64,000 nt of DNA from Talpa occidentalis (taxonomy: Eukaryota > Chordata > Mammalia > Eulipotyphla > Talpidae): NCBI RefSeq assembly GCF_014898055.3, contig NW_023603184.1:150230149-150294148 (forward strand). Direction: 5' to 3'. Within the stretch, counting starts at the first letter, position 1, and each line of letters starts with the position of its first letter. Position numbers and translations under genes: made by a program. Below the pieces are notes generated by a model. The model saw only the letters and a program-made list of their open reading frames with translations, ran no database searches and was not told the origin of the DNA. Positions 23,601 through 37,700 of this stretch are shown piece after piece.

Positions 23601-25677
23601 CCTGGAAGCACACGCTGCCTCACACACCGTCACCTGTATCGTGACAGCACACACCATTTTGAGAAGATCCTGGGCCCCTTCTGGCTTATGTATCCGATCC
23701 TTCTACATGAGATCGCCTCGCACAGATGTGGCTATTTGGATATATGGCCCCACCCCCCCACCTGCTCTCCATCCGGGACCTTGAGAGCGTGGTGTGGCAG
23801 GTCCTCCCACCAAGCCTGGCTCCCCACCCTTGGCTCTAGCTACACTGGCCTCTGCACAAGCTCTGGCCATTGAATGTGAGCCCGTGAGGGTTCTGGCCGT
23901 GGCTGCAGAGGCCTCGCCCTGTCCACGCTCCCTCCTGCACCCTGCCCAGTCACCCAGTAGAAGAACCCAGCTCACCTCCTGGGAAGTGAGGATAACCAGG
24001 AGCAGAGACCACCCTAACCGTCAGTCGTGGCTGCTCAAAGCCTGTGATGAGCCCAATGGAGGCCAGAAGACCTGCCCAGCGGAGCCCAGGCACAAGCTGC
24101 CAACCCACAGACTTGCCAGGGAGAGTGTTGTAAGCCACTGTGTTGGGGCAGCTTGTTACTCAGCCAAGCTGACGGATGGCACAGGCCCCACCCAGAGAAT
24201 CCCCCACCCGGCCTCTCAGAAGTCACCACTTCTGGGTTTCCTCGGCCCCCATAAAGCCAGGTGTTGCTGGCAGGGGTCTGTGTCCCCCAGCAGGTAACTT
24301 TGGAAACAATAATCACAGCCACTTACACGTGTTTGTGACCAAACTTCACAACATTCTTGGCCGGCTGGTCCCCTTGGAACCAGTCACACTGCTTCTTGAC
24401 ATCTGGGGACAAGTAAAAAGCATTCTCACCTGGGAAGAAGTGGAAAAAGATGGCCTCAGTGCCAGCGAATCAATGCAAGGGAAAATTCATCTGCTAACAA
24501 GTTAAATGGCCCACACGGCAGACCATCCATAAATATCTGTTGAACCAATGAATTCTTTTAGATAAGCTCTATCCGTGATTTTAAGCATTTCGCATAATGG
24601 CACCTGACCCATCAAACACCTTAAGCCAGTATCTGCCACTTGGCAATAGCTGGTGATTAGGTGAGAGGGAATGTAGGCTCAATGTGAGGGGAAAGGCAGG
24701 AAAGAAAAATCAAGGCAGAGTTTCTGACAAGTCCCAAACTTGGACATTAAATTATAATCGACCTGCTTTCAACGTTTCTCAACGCTCTGCTTAACGACAC
24801 CTTAACATGCAGAAGCAACACCGCCTGGGTGGGTGTGCTGGTTTTCCTTTCACTTCACATTTTCCTCTAAAATTTTTGGGGGACAGGTCTTCACATGTCA
24901 GAACACTTTTCCCACTGGAATGGGCATCCTCTCCCCTTGCGGGACGAGCATTCCTGGACGCGTTTCTTCCGACTTTTAAAGCTCCCGTGTTAGAGAGCCC
25001 TCGGGCCCGACTCTGGGGAAGACTCAGGACTGATACCTCCTCCTCGGAACCATGCTGTGCAGGACCAGCAGCCCATCAGTGAATGGCCAGCAGGTCCTGT
25101 ACAGAGCACAGTGTCCAGACCATTGATGGAGAGTGGGGAGCACCCGTGTGAGGGGGACAGCTGGAGACGGGGCTAAGGATTTGTGTGGATTCGCTGCTAA
25201 AGGTAGAGAGCTTAGTGGGAAGGAGACATGGCAAAGGCCCAAGGTCATCAAGGGTAAGGTGGGTAGCTAACCCGGATCAATGCAACTCCTTTTAGAAGCT
25301 TCCCTGATGCCCACCAGGATGTACTTCTTATGTCAGGGCAGTGTACTAAGTCCTGCATAAAAAGGTGCCCTGACCCACTCACCCCCCTGGACTGTGTACC
25401 ATCAGGGACACGTGTCTCTGGCTGGGAGATGCCCAGTCAAAGGGGTGCCAAGGACAGGATCTGAGTGCGTGCACTGCCAAGCAGGGCCCTAGAAGTGTGT
25501 CTGGGACATGGTGTGTGTATATGGGTGTGCACGTGCGCACGCACACACACACACCCCTCAGCAGATACATAGACAGAAAATAGATGGATAGAAAGAATAG
25601 ATACATGACAGAAAAACAGATACATAGATACATGACAGATAACATGATTGTTGAGAGGTAGATGATACAGACAGATA

Positions 25678-25727
<50 letters not shown>

Positions 25728-28700
25728 GATTGATAGATGACAGATAGGTGATGGACTGATGAAAGTTGATAGAAAGATGGGTAGACGGATGGGCAGACGT
25801 TTGCTGAGTGCATGGAGGCCAGCATCAGCCACCCGCTGTCTGTCCCACAGCCCCGGCCCCACCAGCCTGGGAGCCGGCCCGCCCCCTGCGGGGACTCACT
25901 GCTGACGAAGGAGGGCAGCAGCCTCCCAAACCGCATGAGCGGCTCCTCGTTGAGCTCGGTTGACGTCTGCACCAGCTTGAAGAAAACATCGCTGGGCTCG
26001 CTGGCGAAGGTGTACAGGTCCTTGACGTTCACCTTCCTGCCAATGCCCAGGATCACAACCAAGTAGCCTTTGCATTTGGCCCGCAGGAGGGCCTGCTGGG
26101 CCTCTTCCAGCTGCTGCTCCGGCACCGCCCCGGTCAGCATCAGCACCAGGATCTTCAGGTCGCGCGGGTGCGGGGCCTGCTCGAAGACCGTCTCCACCGT
26201 GTAGTCGACGGCCCTGCCCAGGGCCATGGTGCCCTGCAGCTGCGCCACCCGCCTGCTGAGGAAGTTCACCAGCTTCTCCTTGGAGCCGTAATCAGTCAGG
26301 GCGCAGTCCACCTTCACAGGCGGCACATCGGGGTCCCCCAGGGACTCGTAGGGGGCCTGCTGCACCACCGCCACCCGGGCGAGGTGCTGGGAGGTCTTGG
26401 GGTCTGGGCTGAGGTCCAGTTGCCTGACCAGGTACCCGATGTACTTCTTCATCTCGTTGAACTGGAACAGGGAGGTGGACTCGGAGCTGTCCAAGATGAA
26501 AGCCACGTCGACGTCCGAGCTGCTGCCCGCCGCTCGCCTGTCCCTGAAGGCCGGTCTCCAGCTGCCAAAGCCGCAGGATGGGTCGATGTTGCAGATGTCT
26601 AGGGGAAGCACAGCGGCCGCGTTGTGACCCTGGGGGACCACAGGGACACCACGAGGACACCACGGGGACATCGTGGCATCCCACGGGCCTGGGGACTGCG
26701 CTGTCTCCGAGGGCAGAGACCTAGCTCGATGGTGCCGGCGGGCCGTGGCCAGCCTTAGCGCTGCAGCCGAGCACAAGCCGCAGCAAATGCGCAAGCCAGG
26801 GGGCAGGGGAAAGCGCCCGGCTCCTCTGCCACGCTTGAGGAAGGGCGTTCTCGGAGTCGCAAATCGGCACATTAAACTCTGAACTCCAGGGTCAGAGGTT
26901 CAGCAGCCCCGCGTCCCCTTCTATGTGCAACATGAATCTGCCCGTCAGCGCGGAGCTCCTTCTGGGGAGCCCGCGGGAAATACAGACGCTGCTTGCAGGG
27001 GTAGTTACAGAGCCCTCAGGAGCTCCATTTAGCGTAAATCAAGCCGCAATGAGACCCCCCCACACCCCTGAAAATGGCCACCACCAAAACGACGAGAAAT
27101 AGCAAGTGCTGGCGAGGGCCGAGGGAAGGAGCCCTGTGCACAGGAGCAGACGGGCCCAGCCCCGGTGGAAAACAGCGTGGAGGGCTCTCGAAGATCAAAA
27201 GTAGGTCTGCGATGAGACTGGCAAGGCCACTCCCGGGTAGCCCCGGAAGGACACACAACGCGGGCGTGAAGCCACCCCCAATCCTGCGCCCACGGCGGCC
27301 GCGCGGCGGAACCGCCCACGTGTCCAGGCACGATGAGCAACGACGAAGTGCTGCAGGCGCCCAGCGGAACTACCCGGCTATAGAAAGGTGAGCTCTTGCT
27401 GTTTGCCACAGGGTGGATGACCTGGGAGAGGGTGTGCTCAGTGACAAGGTCAGAAGGAGGAAGACAAATAGGGGCCGATTCCACTCACGGGCGGAGCTAA
27501 ACAAGCAACGCTGCGAGCGGACAGGACCGGAGCATCGCACACCCTGGAAGTCCCACTGCGAATTGAGGCTCCCGGGGCCGGGGCCCGGGGAGGGGCCAGG
27601 GACGGTGGCGGTGACCGGGGCGCGTGGCGGGCGTGACACCTGAGGAGGCGTGAGCCCAAGCCCCGGAGCACCCGGCGGGGCAAACCAGCGCTCCCTCAAC
27701 TAAGCAATTGAATTGGATAAAATCTTTGTGGATGCCAATGACTGCCGCGCACCCAGCGTCCCTCGCTGGACAGTGCGCTGGACCCAGGCCAGACAGGCTC
27801 TCCTGCCAGAGGAACCCCTTACCCAGGCAGACGTGGCAGGTCAGGACGGTCTTCAAGAAGCCCTCGAGGTCCCTCCTGGGGGGCAGGACGAGCGCGTGCC
27901 CCACCGCCGTGTTGTTGATCTGCGGGAATGGAAGGAAGCGCTTGGTGGGGGCGCGATGAGGGGCTGTGGCCGAGAGCCGAGGGGCAACTGGGTCTCAGCA
28001 CAGCAGGGTCCGCTCATTTGTCGGGGGGACGGGGGCACTGACTGTCACAGAAGAACATGCTCCCAGAGGGGAGCTGGGGTCCAACCCTCCCCTGCACCCG
28101 AGGCTGAAGGACCGAACTCCTGGACTCGGTATCCGCAGCTGTAAACTGGGGTAACCGTGAATTCCCAGTGGTGCTGGATTAGATAATGGGGGTAAAGCCG
28201 ACGTGAAGGGGCTGGACTATTACCACTATTTTCAGCCATAATAGCAACCAGCAAAGGGGATCCCCACCCACCCCCACTGTCCAGGTCCAGCCAGCAAGGG
28301 CTGTGGTGACACTGCCTGGACTTGGCTCAGGGAGATGGGCCGGCCCCACCCGCTAGGGTGCCCCCCGAGCACTCACGCGGTGGGGAGCGGCATCTATCTA
28401 GCAAATGACAGCTCGGTTTCCACTACGGAAGGGAGGCGCCCAAGCACAGGGCCTGGTCCCGGGGCCCAGAAGGGGAACCGGCCCCTAGAGGTTCCCTCAG
28501 GGGACAAGCGGAGGCCAGCAGCCAGGCAGCCTCCCCAGGCCCAAGCATGAGCTCAGCAGCTGCCAACAGCGCGGCAGAATGGGCCCCGGGGCAGTGGCAG
28601 TGGCAGTGACCCGTGGCTGGCAGAGGCAGTGGGGAGGCCACTGAACACTTATCTGGGGGGAAAGCCGGCAGAGACCAGCTCAGCCCTCCTGCTCCATGAC

Positions 28701-31700
28701 CCGCCTTTCAGGGCATCAAGTGAGCAGACGCAGGCCAGGAAGGGGAGCCGGGCCCTGACCAGCCCTGTGCCTCCCTCCATGTCTGTCGCCCGCTGGAGCA
28801 AGACCCAGAACGGACAGCCGCCTCTGCTTGTCATGACAGTCACTGTGTGTCTTCACAGCCATCAGTCAAGTCGTCTAAGCAGATACAAGGGCACCTCGGC
28901 CACTCCGCCTGCCGCCTGCTGCCCGCTGCCCTGACTCTTGAACAGGGGCCTCAGGGGGCTGGACCCCGATGCTTGGGGGCTGCACAGGAGACTATAGACC
29001 TCCAGAGACAGCCCAGGAGCCCTCTCCATGTGAGGAGGGGCCGTGGGAGCAAGGCAGGGTGTGGAGTGTCCTTTGGGCCACGTCTAGGAAGTGAGGGACT
29101 GGAGCCCCCGCAAGCCCCAGGCAGGCCGGCAATGCCAGGGCCAGCACTGACCTGCAGCGCATTGGCCAGCTGGCGGTCCTCCTGGGTGGTAAGGAACAGG
29201 GGCGTGATGCCGGCGTCTGAGAGTTTCAGGATGGCCTCCCTGAGCTGTGGGGACGCCCTGCTGGGCTTGTTGCTGAAGAAAACGGCCACTTTCCTCATGA
29301 GGAAGCCGCTCCGCACACGCTTGAACGTGTTCCTGGCCACAAACGACATGGCGTTCTCCAGGCTCTGCTGCTTGGATGTGAGGGCAACCTGCAGGTTCCG
29401 GATCCTGTCCAGGAGCACGGACTTCCTCTTGGAGTCCGCGAACCGGATCTCCGTGGTCACCTCGTTGTTGTAGGTGACCACAGCCACCCGGGCGCCCCGC
29501 GGGCAGTTGCTCTCTGCGATGGTCAGGTCGCCCACGAGCTTCAGCAGCACCTCCCTCATCCGGCTGAAGATGTCCTGGGTGACCCCCTCGGAGGTGTCCA
29601 GGGCGAAGGCCAGCTCCGTCGGGAAGACGGGGCATTCCAGGGGCCCTGGTAGGGGGGAGTCCAAGACATGCTTGACTTACCGCGAAGGGTCTCTCCCTTT
29701 CTTCTGCAGGAAGTCACAGGCCCGACGTGGACTTACCGTAGCAGCAAGCTACAGAGAGAGTGGGGAGAGTGAGGCCACCGCGGGGCGATTTCAGAAGCAA
29801 ACACACAAGTCAAAAACACGAGAGGAAGGGGGTACTTACGACACTTGTCTTTAATGCTCTGGATCAGGGCACATTGCTTTAAAGGAAAGGGAAGAGGCTG
29901 TCAGAGGAGCAGGCAACAGGCTCCCAGAGCAAAGACCCGGCCGGCCGCGGTCAACTTACATCCACCGAGTCGCCTCTGTTGCCTTGGTGACCCTGTGGAG
30001 GCAAAGGAGGAGGCTGAGACGGGCAGCCAGGGACGGGACGGCTCGGCCACAGAAACGCAGAGCAGGGCCTCAGCCCCACACCCGCGACTCCGATGCTGGA
30101 GGGGCCCAGTGGGAGGGCCGGCGCAGGGCTGCCCCACGAGGCCCTCTGTCTTCTGAAATGGCTTCGCGCCCCACAGCCCTGGAAGCTCACCACAAGCCAC
30201 CTGCTGGCTTGTCGTCACTCTTCACCCTAACTCTAAACAGCTTCTCTCATGCGAGCTCTGCCTTCAAGCGCGAGCTCAATGACCCTGCTGGCAGGTGGGG
30301 CGGAGCGGAGCCGCTGGCCCCTATAGGTCTGAACCCCCCACTGGACTCTACTCCTAGGCAGCCCCAGGTACACCCAGGTTGTCCTCAGCATCTCATCCCA
30401 GCACGTGGCCCACCTGAGGGTCAGGCATGCGGGGGTCTCCCCAGGGCTGCCCCTGCCTGCTCTGCAATGCCCACTAACTCTCCCACTAAGGCAGAGGCGC
30501 CCTCCTGACTCGGCCGTCCTGTCCCGCTCACGGGGCTCGAGCACCTCATCCTTAACCTTCCTTCCAGCAGGGACTTCCCATCTCCTGGCTTATCTTTTCA
30601 ACTCTTCTTTGAACTCAGCAATTTCACTGTATGGAGAGGACCTGGGAGAGCCCGGGTAAGGGAGAGGGTAGTGAGGGGACGGCAGGGCTGGGCAAGGCTG
30701 CCTGGGCCTCCAGGTGGCAGGGCAGAATGGGCACCCCTGGATTTTATAGGGCCCACACCCAGTCCGGCGTAATCATGTCAGAAGCTGCCATCAAGAACTA
30801 TTTAGATTTGTCCCCTCTCGTTTGCCCTCTACATAAACCTCAAACATTCCTACCAGGAGGTCGTGAAGGCAAAGGGCCACCTGTCCGAGACGCCAGCGCC
30901 CTCTGGAAACTCCCCTAAAAGGCCCCGTTACTCTGCCCCTTGAAGCTCCTGTCTCTACTGTGACATCAGACCAGGAGGGTTGACAAGAGCGATGCAGACG
31001 CAGGCCGCCTTCTCCGTCAGCAAAGGAGAGAGCGGGAACTCTTGGGGCTGTGGGGTGGGGCCAAGCACCGGAAGCTGGACGGGGTCCGGTGGGTACTTAC
31101 GGAGGGTCCTGGGTAGCCAGGGTCTCCCTTCTGGCCCATTGTCCCGGGAGGTCCTGAATTTCCCTGGAGGGGGCAGAACAAGCACTGCTCAACGGTCGCA
31201 AGAGGAGGAAAATCCTCAGCTCCTCAGCTGAAGGTGGGGTCAGGGCGAGGAAGCCCCACGGCCCCGTCCCCCGAGAATACGCTCACTTTCAGGGGGTTGA
31301 TGTCTCCAAACACAGTGTAGGGACACGGCACCTTCACAGCCCTGACGTGACCCACCCCTGTGCCCCCGGGGGCTAAGGTCAGATGAGCCCACCCCAGGGC
31401 CCGCACAAGACCCCGGGACGTGCAAGAAACCAGCAGCTGCAACCAGTGAGCGTGCACCCAGGGCAGGTGAAGCCAGCGTCCAGTCTCTGCTGTGAGGCCG
31501 TCTGTCCGCACAGCCACGGCCATCTAGCCTCACGGTGACAGGGTTAGTGTGATGGTTTAACTACATTTTCAGCCGAGAACTGTTAGAAACTGACCCAGTA
31601 CAATTTGCTAATTTGAGACTCTGACTCTGAAGGGGGGCGGCCACCCCCAGAGGGAATGACCAGAACCAGGAGCCTGGTGTGGCAGGCAGGGGGGCACACC

Positions 31701-34700
31701 CTCTCAGCCTGCTTAAGCACCTGGAGCCCTGCGTCACATGCACGGCCGAAGGAGGAGGCGCAGACACCCCACAGCCACAGCGGGTGTCCCGCGTGCTAGC
31801 CTGACATGCTCGAGGACGCCATGGCCTCGCCCACCCGCTGCACCTGCTGTGCTCACCGGCGCGAGGCACGGGCACTTACCCTTCGTCCTCTGGATCCTTT
31901 GGGTCCCGGGGTTCCGTCTGTCCCTGGCTCACCCTGGGTTCCCTGGCAAGAGCCCAGAAGCAGCAATTAAGCTCTAGAGGAGGAAGCCACGCGGGCTGGG
32001 GCCAGGGGCTGCCCTTGGCCGGCTCGTGCGAGGGCTGGCTTCCCACGTGCTCCGCAGGCCGGCCCAGCCCCTGTTTGTGGAGCAAACATGAGGGCGTCGT
32101 GCTGACAGTGTCACAGCATCTTAAGGCCGATGAGTCTCTTACTGCCGCCATTCCCTTCCAGCCTTGCGAGCTACGATGGGCGCACACCGTCGCCCCTGGA
32201 TGGAAGAGGGGGGCCTGGAGAGGGCAGGGCCTCTCCCGGGCTCATGCATAGCAGCTGACCCGAGACTGGGAACACTGACTTTGGGCCCGCGGACGTATCA
32301 CCCCCTCTAGCCCACCGGTAACGTGCTCACCTTGGGGCCAGGGTGTCCTGGGAACCCCCTTTCACCCTGCAAAGGGAAAGGAAATGATGCACCATGTGAT
32401 CCTGGTTTAAAATCACCCACAATAAGTTACTGCTGAGCAGAAAACACACACCCAGAGGCATCAAGAGAAACAAGCTATTATGCGATTTGAGATCACTCTT
32501 TAAGACTACAAGTCCAGGGGCCTCCCTGGTGGCGCAAGGGATTAAGAATAGGACGCTGCAGCACTACGACGCTGTCCACAGCCTCTGCAGTACGAGTTCG
32601 ATCCCTGGCCGGGGAGTGACCCACGGGGCGCAGCAGACCTCTCCTGTCTCCCCGCTGCTCCCCTCGGCAGTGGATTTCAGTGGATCCACCTGTTCTGCTC
32701 CCCACTGAACCTGGTGAATCCTCTCCCCCCTGCACCTCTGGCCTGCACCCCAGTTTTTGTAGCATACATAAATGCATCTTAAAAAAAGAAAAAGAATACA
32801 AGGCCAAGCTCAAGAACCCCCGGCAGAGCCAGACGTACCTTTCTGCCCTTGCGTCCTTCACCGCCCACGCCGTCTCGCCCGTCGTCTCCCTTAGATCAGA
32901 AACACTGCATCAGGCCGGGCACTCACCGGGCACCGACCTGCTCCGCTCAAAGCCCCGAGCTGCGGGCCCCAAGCCCCCGGAGTGTCCCTGCAGGCTCCCC
33001 TCAGAGCCAGACACCATCCACTGTCTCAGGACGCACGTGACGCTGCACGGCACGCATCTCTCAAGGCCCCGGGACCTGCTCCCTGGCCACGCATGGGCAC
33101 ATGGGGACATCGGCGCTGCGAGCGCTGCCCGCCCGGAGAGCCCCGCGGGGTCACACGGACTGGACAGCCCAAGTCCCATTTCTGAGACTGGGAGTGACCA
33201 AGTGGACGTTTTCTTCAACTTCGGCTCACTGCACGGAAGCCACAGAGGCAGGATTCGGGGTTTAAAACAGTCAAATCGACCCGGTCCATTTACATAGATT
33301 TGCGGTGTAATGGCTCATCTTAGAAAAGTTCCCGAAGTCCTACAGATGTGTGTATCTGGTACGGAAATGAACCGTGCAAAACAATGGCTAGTGGTCAGCG
33401 GACTGCGGCTTTCAAATAACATTTGAAAGAAGAACCAAAGTCACCGTTTTCTTGGATGGCTCATTAAAAGGAAGAGCCGAGACCAGCGCCCCCTTCTCCA
33501 GGGACTTTATTTCTTGGCAGAAAAGCTCCCAGAGGCTCAGCGCGCCCGGGGGCCAAAGGGAAGTGGTTTCAGGAAACTCCCCAAGTGCTCCGGGAAGATG
33601 GGGGCCCACGACCCCCAGTGCAATGAACCTTATGCTGTAGCTCAGCGGCCGCCACAGGCACCTGCCCTGGGTCGCTTTCTCCATTTGGGGTCCCTGATAA
33701 CTCAAGTGCCAGTCAAGTCACCCCTGTTTGGAACCAACTCCAGTGACCAGGACAAAGGGCAGCCCCGCCTAAGGCGCCACCCCGCTTCCGGCATCCGCCC
33801 CACCCCAGGCTAACGTACCGACTCCCCGCGAGGGCCCCGGGTCCCGAGTCCACCTTTGGGTCCTGGGTCTCCAGAGTCCCCCTGTGCATGAGAAACAGGG
33901 CTGAGGGCCGGGGCGGCTGACACGGGATCAGGCTTCCGTGTGGGCCAGGCCCTGGGATTCCCACAAAAGGGCTGTGTTAAGTTGCTACTTCCCGCGTGGA
34001 GTCCAGGAAAAGCAGCCAGGGAGGTCACGTTTGTCCTTTTATCCTCGTGGGGACATGCACATGGGGAGCAAGCAAGAAACAGGTGCAGCAGCCCGGACTG
34101 GCGGGCACAGGCGGCAGAGACAGCACTGGGTTTGCGTGAATACGATTGTGCATTAAGACGCTGCTCTTCAGACTAGCTGGGATCAACTGTAGTTTTTCTC
34201 CAGGTGGATAGAAAGCAGGTGTTCAGCCCCCACGTGACGGGCCCCAGCCGTCATGGCCCCCAGCCCGGCCCAGCGCCTTGGCCACAGCTCCACACGCACG
34301 CCTGTGCAGAGCTCGCAGTCTCTCTGGGTAGACACCTGGGTGTGGCGTCACTGGTCACACAGAAGATCTAGTTTTAATGCCTAAATCATACAGTGTTGCA
34401 AACCAATGTGGCCACAATAAAGGTAATACAATGTCTAAAAACTCTAGAGAAAGTCCCTCAGTGTGACCCTGACGCTGTGCTGAGCTGCCTGTGACCGCCC
34501 CAGCCCAGGTAGGAAGAGGCACTGCAGCCACCGGCTCCACAGGTCCGGCTGCAAGAAAGCCGGCCTGCTGAGCACTGCCCTGGAGGCAGCGGCCACATGG
34601 CCAAGCTGGCTGCCAGCCAGGGCGCAGGTGCGGGGAGGATGGTGGTGGGAGGGGGAGGAGCAGGAGGACAACTGATAGAGGAGGGAGTGGCCACCTGTCG

Positions 34701-37700
34701 TCCGGGGTGGGGGGGCTGACCTCAGCAGGTGAGCAGGATCGAGACCTACCTTTCTTCCCAGGGGACCGGTTCTGCCACGATCTCCAGGTGCCCCCGGGGG
34801 CCCTCCACTTCCCTGGAGCACAGCAAGAGCAGGGAGAAGTTCAGCCCCCAGCCAAGTGCCCCAGGTGGGGGCCACCACCCGCTGCACTCAGGGCCATTCT
34901 CAGCACCCGTGGCCCAAATGTGGCCATGCACAGGGACAGTTAGTGCAAACTGGGACATAAGCAAGACCACTCGGTGCCAGTCTGCACACACAGTGCGCTT
35001 GGCAGTTTTCAGTGTGCAAATCCTAAACTCCCGACTAGGGTTAGACACTGATCTCGGTGGCTGTTCCTCCCTTGGGCCCAGGGTGTGTGTTGCTGAAGAG
35101 GGGGCCTCGGGAAATCGTCCGTCTGTATAATGCCGGCCTGCAGATCACACCCCACGCCCCTCCTGTGCCAACAGTTCAGCTAAAGAGAGAGGTGGGATCA
35201 GGTGGGACTCACCCGAGCTCCAGGAATGCCCTGTTCACCAATCAGGCCTGGAGGACCTGTGGGGCCTGGGGGGCCCTGGAGAAGGAAAAGGCCAGTGTAA
35301 GTGCCACCTGGAGGAGATGCTCCCTGAGCATCACAGATCCTTCCATGTGGTGGCATATTATTCAGCCAAGAAAAGGGAATGAAGCACTGGCACGTGCTCT
35401 GCCCTGCAGCTCAAGCCCGGTGCTAAATGAAGGGACTGAGACTGCTCATGACTCCAGGCCGCGCCATGTCCAGGACAGGCCAATCCCCGCAGGCAGAGAG
35501 GGGAGCAGCGAGGGCTGTGCGGGTGGGGCTGACGCGCGGGATGCTGCCACGTCTGGAATCGAGGCGGGCGCTTGGGTGACTCTGGGGCTGTCTACATGCC
35601 CCCAGAGTCTTCACTCTAGAATGGCTCCTTTTGTGCTCAGTTTTGTAAAATTGACTTTCACTGCAACTTAGAGGGAAAAAACTGCTAGGGCATCTGGGAA
35701 CGCATCACGGACAGGCAACCACACGGGTACTGACCTGTGCTCCGCGGGACCCCTGCTCCCCTGCAGAGCCCTGTGGGCCCGGACCGCCTGTGTTGCCCTT
35801 TGAAGGAAGAGAAAACGCAGGCAGGGGTCAGGGAGGTTCGCAGCGGGTCAGCTATTGCCCTGCAACCCCCGTTCCTCAGCTGGTTTTGTGAAACGAGATT
35901 ATTTTGGCCAGAAGCTGCCTGGCGCGGGTGTGAAGAAGGAGTTGCCAGAGGTGACACCTGCTGAGGACCAGGTGAGGGGCACGTGGTGGTGGAGAGGCCC
36001 AGGCTGCAGCACCCCCCCCTCCGCTTCCCCCTACGGCTCCCCTGAACCCCAATGTCAATCCTTTCTAGGAGCTGAGGGAGGAGAATTTATTCTTGAAATC
36101 GTTTAGCCCGTGGTGCTCGAGGGGTCTCCCGGGAGCACAGGGCAGCCCTGACCAGAGGCTCACCTTCGCTCCCGCTGGTCCCCTTCGGCCAAAGCCGCCC
36201 TGCAGAGGAAGTCACGGGGAGGTGAGGCCCGGGACCACCTGGGGCAGGGGCCCTCGACCCCGCTCCTTCCAGCCTGGTCAGCCGGGGAGCACCCCCCTCT
36301 GCCCCTCTCCTCCGACGGCTGGGAGGGCCGTGTCCTGCCAAACAAAACATCGGCTCCTCGGCCTGGACAACCTTAGCCAAGCGCACAACAGGAATGTGAG
36401 ACGGGGCTGTCGACCTGTCTATTTTCCTTCCACTTCCCAGCTGCTGGGACGAGTCAGCAGACACATCCCTCCCCGGGAGCCCAGCTCCCAAGCGCTCTGG
36501 CCAAATACAACAGGGTTGGCTGGACGGAGAGTCCAAGGCACTCCCGGGCTCCCCTGAGCTCACCCTGAGGTGACCCCAAACCTATGGGCTCGCTACAGAT
36601 GTGACCCAGGAGCTCTTGCTCTGCGAGGGCTTCCTCTTGCGGAGGGTTTGGTAGGGAGCGCGACACCTGATCCATTTCTGCCAGGGCGAGGCCGGGGCAC
36701 TGGCGCCCGCCGCACACCAGCCGGCTGGAGGCTTGAGCCCTCTGCTCCTTCATCCAAGAACCGCCATCTCCACCCCGTTTCAGAGCAGGCTCCTGCAGCA
36801 TCCGGCACCACCCCAGGGACTCGCAAACTCCCCGCACAGGCCCAAGGTCCGAGCTCTGTGCACCCTGGGGCTCTGGGAGCTCCCCCAATGGCTCCCCAAA
36901 GACCATCTACGTGGCGTGAGCAATTCTCCAACCAGGCTCAAAGAACCAGCACGCAAGGGCTAGTCTGCAGGACACACACGCGAGGGCTCAGGGAGGCGGA
37001 CAGAGCGCGCTGGAAACTGGGACTAGCCTCACTGCTCGGGCCGCAGGCCGCAGGCTGGAGATAAAGAGCATCGATGAAACCAGCTCCGCAGCCGGCCCCC
37101 CGCCGCCCGCCCCTCGCCCTCACTGCCCCCGTGTTCCGGTTTGTGTTTAGATTTTTTAACTATGCAGTAGGGAAAAACCTGGCCAAAGATTCGAGAGCAG
37201 CCAAGAGCCCACTGGGAGCGCCTCTGACCCTGGGTTTAGAGGGGAGGGAGGGAGACAGAAGATGATGGGAAGGAAGATTCCCAGAAGCCGCCGCGGCGGG
37301 TGGCAGTGCTTCCAGAATTGCCCCCGGATTCCCTACACAGGCGGTCGCCGCAGGCCCCCAGCCCGACACTCACGTCCTTGCCGGCTTCTCCCAGGGTCCC
37401 GGCCACTCCGTCTCGCCCAGGAAGGCCCTGGGCAGGGAAGGAAACTGGTGTCAGGCCCTCGGCAGAGCAGAATCTGGGTGCGTCACAAGACGCTGGAGGG
37501 GACCGACGAGGCCGAGGCCGGGGCGGTCAGGCGCTTTGTGGGGAGTGAGCCCGGTGCGCCCCCGCCCCCGGCCGGGCAGGCAGGTTAGTAACTATCAAGG
37601 GGCGCACATGGCTCCAGAGCGAGCCCCCGGGAACGGGGAGCACTGTACCAGGGGGCCGAGGTCCCCAGCTTCTCCTCTTGGTCCTGGCTGCTGGCTGTCC

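Larger units (their letters stand above)
19703..29151 (-). other. COL6A3: Introns 36-41 of COL6A3 (C1 to C4 region)
   Basis: The gaps are 27920-29151, 26599-27822, 24430-25899, 22503-24326, 20925-22092 and 19703-20660. Intron 38 (24430-25899) has the GATA microsatellite. Intron 39 has an A-rich patch at 22780-22870. No SINE of the window's family was found here, and no further exon. Confidence 0.8.

Noticed and set aside
25379..25899. Extension of the C2 open frame beyond the exon 38 donor
   Set aside because: It runs through a strong donor into GATA/CA repeats, and exon 39 with a human-like continuation is present further on.
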